A stretch of DNA of 64,000 bases from Skeletonema tropicum (Eukaryota; Bacillariophyta; Thalassiosirophyceae; Thalassiosirales; Thalassiosiraceae), in assembly GCA_037178625.1 (NCBI GenBank), contig CM074131.1:1984001-2048000 (forward strand), written 5' to 3'. Both the position numbers and the translations under genes were made by a program. Shown here one piece after another: positions 31,093 to 41,439 of this stretch (positions are counted from its first letter, which is position 1; each line of letters opens with the position of its first letter). The notes below the pieces were generated by a model. The model searched no databases. It had not been told where the DNA came from and saw only the letters and a list, made by a program, of their open reading frames with translations.

Positions 31093-33580
31093 TCACATTA
31101 GTATTAGTAGCTTTCGAAGGCGCACCATTACGGCCTGCCCTTTTGAATCCTGCAGCCGAAACAAACTACAAGCCACTTCTTTTGTAGACTCGTCATCACG
31201 GACCAATTGGAGAAACACTTCCTCTAACGATAGATGGTTGATCAATGATCCTTCAATCATCACAAAAAGTAAATTCCCGACTTGATCGATCGTAAGCGGT
31301 CCATTATCTGTCAATGTTTGAATATTCTTGATATTACAAATCAATGACTCAAGCTCAACAGCGGACGAGGTTAGATATCCCATCATATTAAGCAGCGACA
31401 GAACATCCATAACCTCATTTGCAGCCTGCAACGGTGCGCTTGATTTTCCTGGCTCTTGAAAGAAAGAAGACATACACGACACGATTTGTGTCTCAAAGAG
31501 TTGGATAGTCTGTAGAGAGGAATCACATCCAATGAAATACTTCTCTACATGATCGATCACTTTTTGTTTCTTGACTTTCAATTGTAACAAGTCTTCAACA
31601 CTACAAATTCTCTCATCAATGATCACTTTCAATCGCCATCGTGAGATCAGCTAAACTTTGAAACTTCGATCCGACTGCATCTGTGTCATCGATGAGCCTT
31701 TGCTTTTGTGGCGCTTCCGTCGTCGAATTTTGTAATGGAACCCCTGCCTTTACCTTTGATTCCTTTCTAACGAATTCTTCACTAAGATTGTTCTTTTCAT
31801 CAGATACAGCCGAACGAACAATCTGCTCTCCCAACTTGATAGCATGAGAAGTAGCTAAAGAAGAAGCTATCTCGAGTACATGAGGAATCAGTATCCGGAG
31901 GAGCAAGAAGTGTCAGCGCACCCTTAATTGTTTGACTGAAACTATCCCTCACCAGCTTGTCTCCTGCTGCTTTACAATCGTCACCCAAAGACTCCAGCAT
32001 TTTTTTGTAGTCGCCAAGAGACATCTTTGATGAAGTGTTGAAATACTCTTCATAATTTGTACCTTCTTTCTCAAACATTGGCTGAATGCATGATAACTTG
32101 ATTGTCTGAGATGCATTTTTAATGACCCTATCAACAATGACTTCACACAATTCTTGCAACACCTTGTGCTGGTGGAAGAACGAGTCAATCAACCTCTCCT
32201 TAATCCCATTCTTATCTGTTGGTGTTCCGGGACGACTGTTAGACCAAGGACTGGGACTCACATCACCACCGAGAGAGATTCGAGAGACATATTTTTGACC
32301 AGAGTTCAATGCACCCAAACTGATAGATCTCGGACGCACCTTCTTTGTACAGATATTTCCTGGCCTAATATTGTTGCTGGTCAAGTCAGAGAGAAGTTGG
32401 AACAAGTCCTCGAAATAAGGTATCGACGAATTCAGAAATTGCTTGCTGAACCAAAGGGGCATTGAATCAAATGCAAGATTTTTGGGCTGACTTAAATGAT
32501 TGAATAGCAGCTGCTGATGAGTCTGATGGAATTGGCTGTTGCAGATCGCAAAGGAAGCTTGGCAGTGGGCAGATTTTGAGTTGCAACTAGCCCAACTACG
32601 TCGTGAAACAGTGCGTCAAGTTGCAAGCGTACCATGACCATGTTGTTTTGCAAATGGTGACTCCTGCCACTGCTACAACGTAGATTGATTGCACGAAGCA
32701 ATGAAAATACTTGTACATAGTAGGGGAGTTTTTTTGATGAGGCATCCCACCTCATCATATCCAGGAACTTTACAACCCACGGTATAACAACAACCAAACG
32801 ATAATTGTTCCACGCATTTGTTATTTGCATCTTCAAGTCTAGCGGCGGTAGAGAATCGGAATCTGACACATCGCATCCTCCCTCACTCGACAAACCCCAT
32901 TTCGGACTGAATACTAGTAGCCCAAGAAACTTCGCAAGCAACTGAAGTTTGGCAATGTGCAGGCACAGTCCCTTCGTTTCATTAGCGGTACTCATTTCCG
33001 AAATACTCTGTGCTAGACGTTCGCTTCAAATGAGTGTTGAATCTGTACGAATCACCCGCTTGCAGCACTATCAAGAAAAACTCTTGGTGCCCTTGAAAAC
33101 TTTGCTCTGGGCTATCTTCATTGAAAGAAGACCCTTTTTGATCTAGACTCAGTTTCCGACTACTTTTGCTCTTTTGCCCACTTTTGGAAGTGAATCCTCA
33201 TGTGCAGCTTTTGCAAGCGCTTTTTTGTCAGTAACGTGTCTCAACACCTCGGAGTCAGTCTCACCAACGGGTAGCAGCCCGATCTGAAGAAGAAGATCGC
33301 GAAACAAGTTCACAAACCAGTCTATATTCCCAGGAGATATGTTTTTCATCATATCTCTAGCCTCTTTTTTGATCGAGTTGACAATATTGTCTGACTCTTC
33401 ATTGCCCATTAGCTTACCGCGTACCTCCTGGAATGCTCGAAGCTGGTAGAGAAACGAATCTCGCAATTCCTCACGCTCTTTAAATAGCCGGCTTAAATCG
33501 AGAGAACGGTAATTGTGCCGCTGAATCCCTCTCATAATCAAATGGTAATGTAAGATGTGGTGTTTTCGAGTCTGAACCAA
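31093..33580 (-). pseudogene. Codanin-1-like protein, multiply frame-broken
   Basis: Open segments 33580-33149, about 33150-32990 (third frame), 32995-32492, 32462-31800, 31906-31616 and 31632-31093 together read as one protein of about 800 aa. Blocks resembling codanin-1 are REELRDSFLYQLRAFQEVRG, FQGHQEFFLIVLQAGDSY, LQLLAKFLGLLVFSPKW and VVVIPWVVKFLDMMRWD. Codanin-1 binds the histone chaperone ASF1 and controls its supply in animals. The assignment rests on these blocks only. There is too little room for conventional introns at several junctions, so breaks must be single-base shifts (decay or sequence error) or unusually small introns. Coding sequence may extend upstream to about 33745 (LEGMISSMGYEIIKMFVVLP). 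Confidence 0.5.
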
Positions 33581-33853
33581 GAGCCTTTTGTCCCTGTCTC
33601 AAATATCAATGTTGCTTTGTCTCTGTGTAAAGTATCCTTCAATGCAGCAACAAGTGTCGGACAAGTGCTGCTGCAACGCTGGGAGTACCACGAACATTTT
33701 GATAATTTCATATCCCATGCTGCTGATCATTCCTTCCAGAGACACTAGCGCCTGAGATACAAAATATATACAAGCACGCTTCCGATCGAAATATACCTAG
33801 CTAATACATGCGATTTGTTATTTATTGGTCTCGATTGAGAATTCTCCACCGTA

Positions 33854-34836
33854 TCAGATAATGAGATGAGTCTCATGAGCAGGTGTAATTCTAGCAAGAT
33901 AAACGGCGCCAAAGTGCGACTTCAAGATAGCACAGTAGATAGCAGCTAGCCTCTTTAGCTTCTCTTTCTCAATGGATTTACATTTGGATGTTTGATCTGT
34001 AATGCGAAGTTGATTCAACTCATTTACAGGTGTGCCTGACGTTGATTGTTTTGCTTTGCTGACCTTTTCAAAGGTGCTTATAGTCGCCGTACACTTGATG
34101 CGCTGCTTTTGTCCATGAGCAGAATTCTCAGATACATTTCTCTTCGTCTCTTTAGGTGGAATTGCTTTGTCATGCATTCAAATTTACTTTTGACACATGA
34201 TGTGCATCTCCTTTCTGTTGCACATTTTTCTTCTTCTTCTTTCTACCAACAAGTACAGTTGGAGCTGCTGTAGCCGTAGACAATGATATAGGAGGAAATG
34301 AATCTTCATAGGTTACGTTGACTTGATTCAATGCCGAATGTTCATGACTATGATGTGACTGCACAGAATTCTTTTGATTTTTCTTTTTCTTCTTTCTCCC
34401 CACAAGCAGCGTAGGCGGCGCAGCTGTTGCGGCAGATGTAAATGATAGCGGTGGAAATGAATCTTCGTAGGTAGCACTGCTTTGATTCATTGATCGGGGT
34501 AGTTGCTTCTTTGTCCGTCGAAACTTTCTTTTTTGTTTCTGTGTTTGCATCAGGATTTACAGTTGTAGTTTCTAGAAATGGGCGACATGCATCTCGTATA
34601 GCGTTCAAGATTGCAATTGATGCTCTTAGCCGCTTTGCGCAGCGATATGTTGTCTCACCATCATCACCATCATTATTTTCCTCTGAAGATCCTGCTAACC
34701 AGTTTATCAGTGCGTCAGCCTTGACATCTAATTCAACAGCTGAAGATAATATCGTTTCATCATCGGATTGGAACTGCTGACATGGACAGCGATCAGAGCA
34801 CTGTCGGCTCGAAACCGCGGATCCAGCCGCTGACAT
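33854..34836 (-). pseudogene. Unknown Lys-rich protein with internal duplication, two frame breaks
   Basis: Segments 34836 to about 34490, 34550-34170 and 34177-33854 follow each other on the minus strand in three frames and probably form one protein of about 320 aa. Part one is acidic and has an Ala/Arg helix (CAKRLRASIAILNAIRDACR). Part two contains a duplicated block, TYEDSFPPLSFTSAATAAPP / TYEDSFPPISLSTATAAP, each followed by LVGRKKKKKN, at a spacing of about 55 residues. Part three is basic and ends with LAAIYCAILKSHFGAVYLAR. No family is recognised. It is divergent from MTR4 with 252 bp between starts. Confidence 0.45.
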
Positions 34837-35088
34837 GTTATCGCCCTAGACACAGACTGTGTAGATCTGTCTCTTGCATGCAAGCCATAATGCTCCCGAC
34901 CTTGGCTATTAGGAGCTACTAGCGCCCACCTCCATTTTGATTTTAAAGTCGGAAATATCGGCGTTCGGACCTTGATAGTTTGGGTTCAAAATCCAAAAAG
35001 CTGTCGCGTCTGGCATCGCCCCCCGAGTCCCGAGTCTTCGTCTCCCTTCATTCTTCCTCTTTCCATTTTTCACAGAAGCAACAAAACC

Positions 35089-38000
35089 ATGGCGGATGAT
35101 CTTGACGCCCTATTCGGAGCCTTTGACGGCGATGACGACGACCAAGAGAACGACGAAATAAAAGTCGAAAGTAGCAAAAAGCAGAGTGACAATGAAGGCG
35201 AGCAAGCAGATGTCAAAAAGAGAAAGGTGGAGGACAAAGAGGATGCGGAAATGAATGATGTGCAAAATACCGATGCAGCAGGTAGCGAATAACAAGAAGT
35301 CATCTGCTGGAGACGCCAAGGCGGTATCCAGTATGTATGCTGATGTATTCTCACAATCTTCGATGCAACATGCGGTTGGTCATGCCAAGAAGAAGGAACC
35401 TGCTAGTACGGACAAGGATACCAAGAAGACTGATGGAGCAGGAAGGAGCTACTGCTACAGCAACCGATGCATCAGCACCCCCTGACGATGACAATCGCGA
35501 GGTATCCACAGGAACGTCGCATGATAAATCCATTAGATCATATTCTGCCCTTCCCGAGGGACCAACCCCACAGACTGACAAGCAAAAAGAAGAAGAGGCT
35601 GACATTGCAAATCGACCACCGGCCAAAGTATATCCCTTCACACTTGATCCATTTCAACAAACTGCAATCAACTATGTGGAACGGAATGAATCCGTGTTGG
35701 TTGCTGCACACACCTCCGCTGGAAAGACAGTTGTGGCAGAATATGCCATTGCCAAGTCCCTTCGTGACGGGCAGCGTGTTGTGTACACGTCTCCTATCAA
35801 AGCTCTTTCAAATCAAAAGTATCGCGATTTGCAAGAAGAATTCGAAGATGTGGGACTAATGACGGGAGATATTACCATCAATCCATCTGCTACATGCTTG
35901 GTGATGACGACGGAAATTCTTCGGTCCATGTTATACCGTGGATCGGAGGTTATGAGGGAGGTGGCATGGGTGATTTACGATGAGGTTCATTACATGCGTG
36001 ATAAAGAACGTGGTGTTGTATGGGAGGAATCCATCATTTTGTTGCCGCATAAAGTCAGGTTTGTGTTCTTATCGGCAACGATTCCAAATGCAAGACAGTT
36101 TGTTAGTTGGATTGCAAAGATTCATCATCAGCCGTGCCATGTGGTATATACAAACTATCGTCCGACACCATTGCAGCATTACATCTTTCCAGGAGGAGGG
36201 GATGGTCTTCATTTGGTAGTGGACGAAAAAGGTAAATTTCGCGAGGTTAACTTCCAAAAGGCCATGTCAGCACTTCAGGGAGGTGGTGGCACTGATGGAG
36301 CTATAGCCGACGCAATGTTGGATTCAGGAGGCGGTAAGGGAGGGGCTCGGGGCCAGAAGCGCAAACGTGGCGGAAAGGGACCAAACAATGATCTGCATCG
36401 CATTGTCAAGCTTGTCATGACGCGTAACTTGAACCCAGTCATTGTATTTTCCTTCTCAAAGAAGGACTGTGAGAAGTATGCGCTTGAATTGAAACGAGAA
36501 GATTACACTGACGAAGTGGAAAAGGATTTGATTTCTCAGGTCTACGCAAATGCTATTGAAAGCTTATCTGAAGATGACCGAAAACTGCCCCAGGTAGAGG
36601 CCTTGCTTCCGCTACTAAAACGCGGTATTGGAATTCACCACGGTGGATTGCTTCCCATCCTCAAAGAGATTGTTGAAATTCTGTTTTCAGAAGGTCTCAT
36701 CAAGGCATTATTTGCGACCGAGACGTTTGCAATCGGTATCAACATGCCCGCAAAGACAGTAGTCTTCACAAATACAAGGAAATGGGACGGGAAAGAGATT
36801 AGGTGGGTAACATCAGGAGAATATATTCAGATGTCAGGGCGCGCTGGTCGTCGTGGCAAGGACGATAGAGGAGTTGTCATTCAGATGATGGACGAAAAGA
36901 TGGAGCCCACTGTTTGTAAAGGAATCCTTTATGGCGATCCTGATCCATTGAATTCGTCGTACAGAATATCGTACAATATGCTTCTAAACATGTTGAGAGT
37001 GGAGGATGTCGATCCAGAGTATTTGTTGCGAGCTTCTTTCCATCAGTATCAACAAGAAAGTGAGGCACCAGCCTTGGAGGCACAAGCAGACCAGGCCGAG
37101 GCTGAAGCAAATGCAATCGAGGTGGTGCCTGATGGAAGTGAGGAAGATGCAGCTGCAGTTGGCGAGTATGTAGGCATGGATAGGCAGCTTTTGCTGACGC
37201 AGCGGAAGATGATGAAGATCCAAAGAAGACCCGAACACATTCTGCCTTTCGTGCAATCGGGTGGAAGGTTGGTGGATATCACCATCGATGGAGAAAATTA
37301 TGGCTGGGGCATCATCGTTCGCTACAAGCGAAAGGCAGGGACAGGAACTGCAGGCTCTGCAGGAAAGGCTGCATTAAGCACTGAGGGCCCTGTCCACAAT
37401 ATTGACGTTCTCTTGGCTTGTGTTGATCGGCACTTTGATGACAATTCAGCAAGCGCCACAGCTCGCCGAGAAGAGGACTTGGCCAATCTTGGGTTGTTGT
37501 GGAGAGGTACTGCGAGTCACTGTCGTCCGGTCTCGAGTGACGACAAGCCAAACATCATTAGTATGAGAGAGTTCACAGTGGGCTTAGACACGATCGATAG
37601 AATATCAGCTGTGCGATTGTTTGTACCTCAGGATACTAAACCGCAGGAGGCAAGAAAGAACATTATGAAGTCACTGAAAGAAGTCCAAAGGCGCTTTCCT
37701 GATGGACTGCCACTTTTGGACCCAGTCAAGGACCTCAAAATTGACGTAGGCGAATTTAACAAGCTTCTCCAGCGAGCGTCTGAGCTGAAAGAGAGACTTG
37801 AGACACACAAACTTAGTACCGATCTTGATGAAAAAGAGCGAGTTGAACGTGTCAGCGCATATGAGAAGAAAAGTGATTTAATGGAGCAAGCAAGGGTACT
37901 GCGGAGGGAAGCGAAATCGTGTCAAACGATGGTAATGAAAGATGACTTGCGTAAGATGAAACGAGTATTAAAGGATCTTGGACACGTTGACAACCAAGGC

Positions 38001-38617
38001 GTTATTCAAACCAAGGGAAGAACTGCCTGGTGAGTTTCTGCAGAGTCAAACATTTATCTATCTTTCATTCTTTGTCCCAAACTCACTCTTTCCTTCCATA
38101 TTCTCCTTCTAGTGAAATCAATACCGCAAACGAACTTGTAGTTGTTGAGTTAATGTTTGCAGGTGTATTCAATGATTTGACTGTGGAACAAAGTGTTGCT
38201 CTTTTGTCGTGTTTAATCTTCGATGAAAGACCCAGCGACGAAGATCCAGCTCAAGGACTGAAATCTCATCTTTCGGGACCTTACTACAAGTTGATTGAGT
38301 TGGCGAGATCTGTTGCAAAAGTAGCTATATCGTGCAAGATTGAGTTGAACGAAGACGAATTTGTGGAGAAGTTCAATCCTGGCTTGATGGAAGCCGTGTA
38401 TGCTTGGTGCAAGGGCGTCAAATTCGTCGAAGTACAGAAACTCACAGGAACCTTTGAGGGCTCCACTATTCGTTCTTTACGGCGACTTGAAGAACTTGTG
38501 CGTCAACTAGCGAGTGCATCCAAGTCAATTGGAAACCTTGAGCTCCAAGCAAAGTTTGAAAAGGGGAGTGAACTTCTCAAGAGGGACATCGTGTTTTGCA
38601 GTTCACTATATCTCTAA
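35089..38617 (+). CDS. MTR4-type Ski2-like RNA helicase (exosome cofactor)
   Basis: Start MADDLDALFGAFDGDDDD at 35089; the body runs to 38029, followed by an 83-nt intron (38030-38112, GTGAGT to TCTAG) and the last exon 38113-38617. The splice gives GRTACEINTANELVVVELMF, an exact MTR4 pattern. Motifs: AHTSAGKT (Walker A), DEVHYM (DEVH box), SATIPNA, GIGIHHGGLLP, and QMSGRAGRRGKDDRG (motif VI). The C-terminus has the helical domain with FEGSTIRSLRRLEELVRQL and ends IVFCSSLYL. The N-terminus needs two one-base corrections, at about 35280 and 35437, each an extra G after GCAG, to join MADD... to the helicase; or a short intron lies there. A Gly/Lys-rich insert follows the first RecA domain. With TRF4-type polymerase it forms TRAMP, feeding RNA to the nuclear exosome. 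Confidence 0.9.
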
Positions 38618-38801
38618 AGGCAGCAGCAGTCTTTAGATTTCATGCATTAAATCAAATCAAAATTATCAGGTTATCTACGCTATCAATATCGTAATTGTCT
38701 TTCTCAAGTATCCTATTGTACGATAACTCTTCCATTGTCTTCTTCTTGGTCGGATCACGTCATTTCAATAGATCATGACACATCTGGTAAACAATAGTCA
38801 C

Positions 38802-39410
38802 TCAAAAGTCCAAGTCTAATATCTCAAAAGCACCACCCTCTCTCATATCATCCTTTGGCTTTTCCATACCCGGAATATTGTCAAAATCAATTTGTTTCTT
38901 CGACCCCATCTGGACAATTTCACCCTTATCGTCAACGACCACATAAAATGGCACTTGCTTAAAACCCAAAATTTTCTTTGCCTCCTCTTTATGATCATGA
39001 TCCATGAAAAAGTGAGACACTTTATCCCAGCGTGGACTGTCGTCTTTGTCTATAATATTTCTTGCCCCATCGCATGAGTCACAAACGATAGATGCGAATT
39101 TAACTTTTTTGTATCTTTCATCAGCAGCAAGTTCATTTAATTGATCCAATGCGTCTGGGCAGTTGGTACACTTTGTGGTCCAGAAGTCTACATCATTTCG
39201 ATTGTTTGATGGAAATTACACGAAGATACAGAAGGAGCCGGTGAGCACATCTCAGTTCTGAATTGTTGCATGTTGTGTAAGGGCCATCACGTCGTGTAAC
39301 TACTTACCAATGACAGTATGCTCACCCACAAAGGCTTCATTTGTAGCGGTGAACTCAGCGTTTCCCATGTTGGTGAGAGGCCAGTCAGGTAGTTTTGAAG
39401 GAGGACTCAT
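38802..39410 (-). CDS. Thioredoxin-fold protein
   Basis: CDS complement(join(38802..39187,39308..39410)), 162 aa. A 120-nt intron (GTAAGT to GATGTAG) joins GEHTVIG to DFWTTKCTNCPDALDQL. The active site is CTNC (CxxC) after FWTTK, like the WC(x)xC thioredoxin loop. GFKQVPFYVVVDDKGEIVQMG carries the cis-Pro before the last strands. A second cysteine pair CDSC sits in the middle helix region. Thiol-disulfide exchange in the cytosol is likely; nucleoredoxin or tryparedoxin-like are possible alternatives. No targeting signal is seen. Confidence 0.8.
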
Positions 39411-40100
39411 CGTATGATTTGCTGTCAGGGTTTCCAATGCCAATGAACCTATGTAACGACTGTTCGGTGCATGTGAAGATTGTGGTGTTGTTGTGTTTGT
39501 GGTTGTGTCATCTATCTCTCAATTCAAATGAATCTCAAATTCAAAATTCAAAAAGCACGAGTGATGAGCCCCCTTATATGCCCCCGAATGTTAAAGAACT
39601 TTTCTCTTTTTCACGAGAAAATGTACCCTATCTTATCGTACACCGTTCGTGTTGGTCATTATTCATATTAATTTTTTCAGTCCATTGGAGTCTATTGTCT
39701 ATCAACCAAATTTCTGTTATATATATTCTGTTGATAGACAATCATAATTATCAGTTACAGTGGGTGATGGTACTTCTATTATGTGAAGTGTGGGAACCAA
39801 AGTATCTCGGTATCTCTCTGGCTAGAGATAGAGGTGCTCCAGCCACCTACCATCACCACTGTGGCAGATGAATAGGTTCGGTTCTCAGAACGAAAGTACC
39901 GCACTTAGTGTCAAGATAGAAGTGTATTCATTGGCGTAGAAGTCCTAACCCATTTTCAGATACCTTGACCTTCCTATTTATTATTTAGTTGAAGATTTCG
40001 TCTTGCTCTTGTGTCGTCATGATGTAATTCACGTTATATATAACATATTATGATACTGCTCGGATATCTACGTCTAACAGTATAGTATTCCTCAATTTGT
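39411..40100. other. Intergenic region with a 13-bp inverted repeat
   Basis: 690 bp between two minus-strand genes. A perfect inverted repeat ATTGTCTATCAAC / GTTGATAGACAAT lies at 39694-39706 and 39730-39742. An ORF on the plus strand (39395-39871) has no protein-like features. Nothing else is seen. Confidence 0.55.
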
Positions 40101-40835
40101 TCATCGCCACACTATTGGCTGCCTCACCTCTCTCAAACCCAAACTAGTCGCAACTCCAATCAGAGTATTTGCCTCAAATTTACTGAACGCACACAAGTGA
40201 ACCTCTTGCAACGCAGGATATCCATCAAATTTACAGATAGCATCGATACCAATTTTCATCACTTCATCAACACTTCGCTTCCCTCGAAAGATGCCAGCTG
40301 AAAGTAAAGCAAATGCAATGGCTTCAATATTCTGGCTCTTTCCACATTCCAAACTAGTTAGGTACGCAGAAGACAGCAATTCATCCCCTTGAGCCATCTC
40401 TTCTTCGGTATCATATCGCATATAGTTGGGTCCAACCGCATGGATAACGTACGGCACATTCAATGATCCGTAAGAGTTGGGTCCAGTCAAGACTGCGCTT
40501 CCGGTGTGGCACCGCAATCCCGGCCGTAACTGAGGCAAATTTATTCTGTCCTCAAGCAGTGCGGGTCCTCCCGCGTCACTAATGGCACCATCTACACCAC
40601 CACCACCAAGACAACCTTCATTAGCTGCATTCACGATGGCAGATGATTGAGTATTGTGTGACCAGTCCACGACAGATCCTCTTGAAATGACAAGATTGAA
40701 ATTGCGAGACGGCACGTGGTAAGTCGCCACTCGGGCGAGGGAACATACCGATGCAGGAGGAGTTGACATGATGGCGAAGAAAGAGGGTAGGATAGATCTC
40801 TTGCTGCGCATTCCAGTTGTAGAGACGCCAGGCAA
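40101..40835 (-). CDS. Macrodomain protein (MacroD-type ADP-ribose hydrolase)
   Basis: 244 aa, one exon. The macrodomain covers residues ~45-240: SSAIVNAANEGCLGGGGVDG contains the catalytic Asn/Gly-rich loop of MacroD/YmdB enzymes, AISDAGGPALLEDR follows, and LNVPYVIHAVGP and IAFALLSAGIFRGKRS are the ADP-ribose diphosphate loops. MacroD enzymes remove mono-ADP-ribose from acidic residues and deacetylate O-acetyl-ADP-ribose. The first ~40 residues are basic, with Ser/Thr, consistent with an organelle presequence, although a start at the third Met (PPASVC context) would give a cytosolic protein. Confidence 0.88.
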   Translation of the reverse strand: MPGVSTTGMRSKRSILPSFFAIMSTPPASVCSLARVATYHVPSRNFNLVISRGSVVDWSHNTQSSAIVNAANEGCLGGGGVDGAISDAGGPALLEDRINLPQLRPGLRCHTGSAVLTGPNSYGSLNVPYVIHAVGPNYMRYDTEEEMAQGDELLSSAYLTSLECGKSQNIEAIAFALLSAGIFRGKRSVDEVMKIGIDAICKFDGYPALQEVHLCAFSKFEANTLIGVATSLGLREVRQPIVWR

Positions 40836-41439
40836 TGCAGATAACTGCAGGAGAAGATAGCGCTTCGAGCTTCGAGGAGCGGAGGCTTGAATGAGAGTTG
40901 AATTAGGCCGGACGATGAGGATTTATGCCCGAAAAAAGAAAGATCCGATAATGCCGGCCAAATAAACGGGACTGCCCCCTAACCACATGAATAACACTAT
41001 GATCACTAATTATCAGGCAGCGGGCTAAGTACCCCCCCCCCGACAAATGCCTTTGCGAAGGATGTCCTGTCTGTTCAACCACTGTCGGTGAATGACTGTA
41101 ATAAACACGGAGTTCGTTGAAAGTGTTGATTCAATGAAATTATAAGATGTTATCACTGCAAGTTGGCTTCTCATGATCGCCAACAGCTTGTATTTCTTAT
41201 TATCGAGAATCCTCTCTGGTTCGCAGATCGCCAAGCCATCTACTCAGAGAATCTTAGGAATCTCTTAGGCAATGACCGTACCTGTCGTACTGGGCATAGC
41301 ACTGTCCAAAAAAAAACTCGGCTCGGTAATGACAATGACCATGGCCCCGTGTCCGCCACCCGCCCAGCCACCTTGCCCTTGATCCATATATGTATCTTCA
41401 ATGTTTGAAAAGTAGATAGACCAGAGACTAGCCCTCCTG
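40836..41439. promoter_or_regulatory. Divergent intergenic region
   Basis: About 600 bp between the macrodomain gene and the AKR-like gene. It contains a run of 10 C (41032-41041). It holds both promoters by position; no defined motif is seen. Confidence 0.45.

Noticed and set aside
34975..35000. tRNA-like GGGTTCAAAATCC
   Set aside because: B-box resemblance only; no A box or cloverleaf around it.
39395..39871. 158-aa plus-strand ORF in the gap at 39.4-40.1 kb
   Set aside because: Composition is that of AT-rich non-coding sequence and it overlaps the thioredoxin start; no motif.
41032..41041. Run of ten C
   Set aside because: Simple homopolymer, likely variable; no sign of function.
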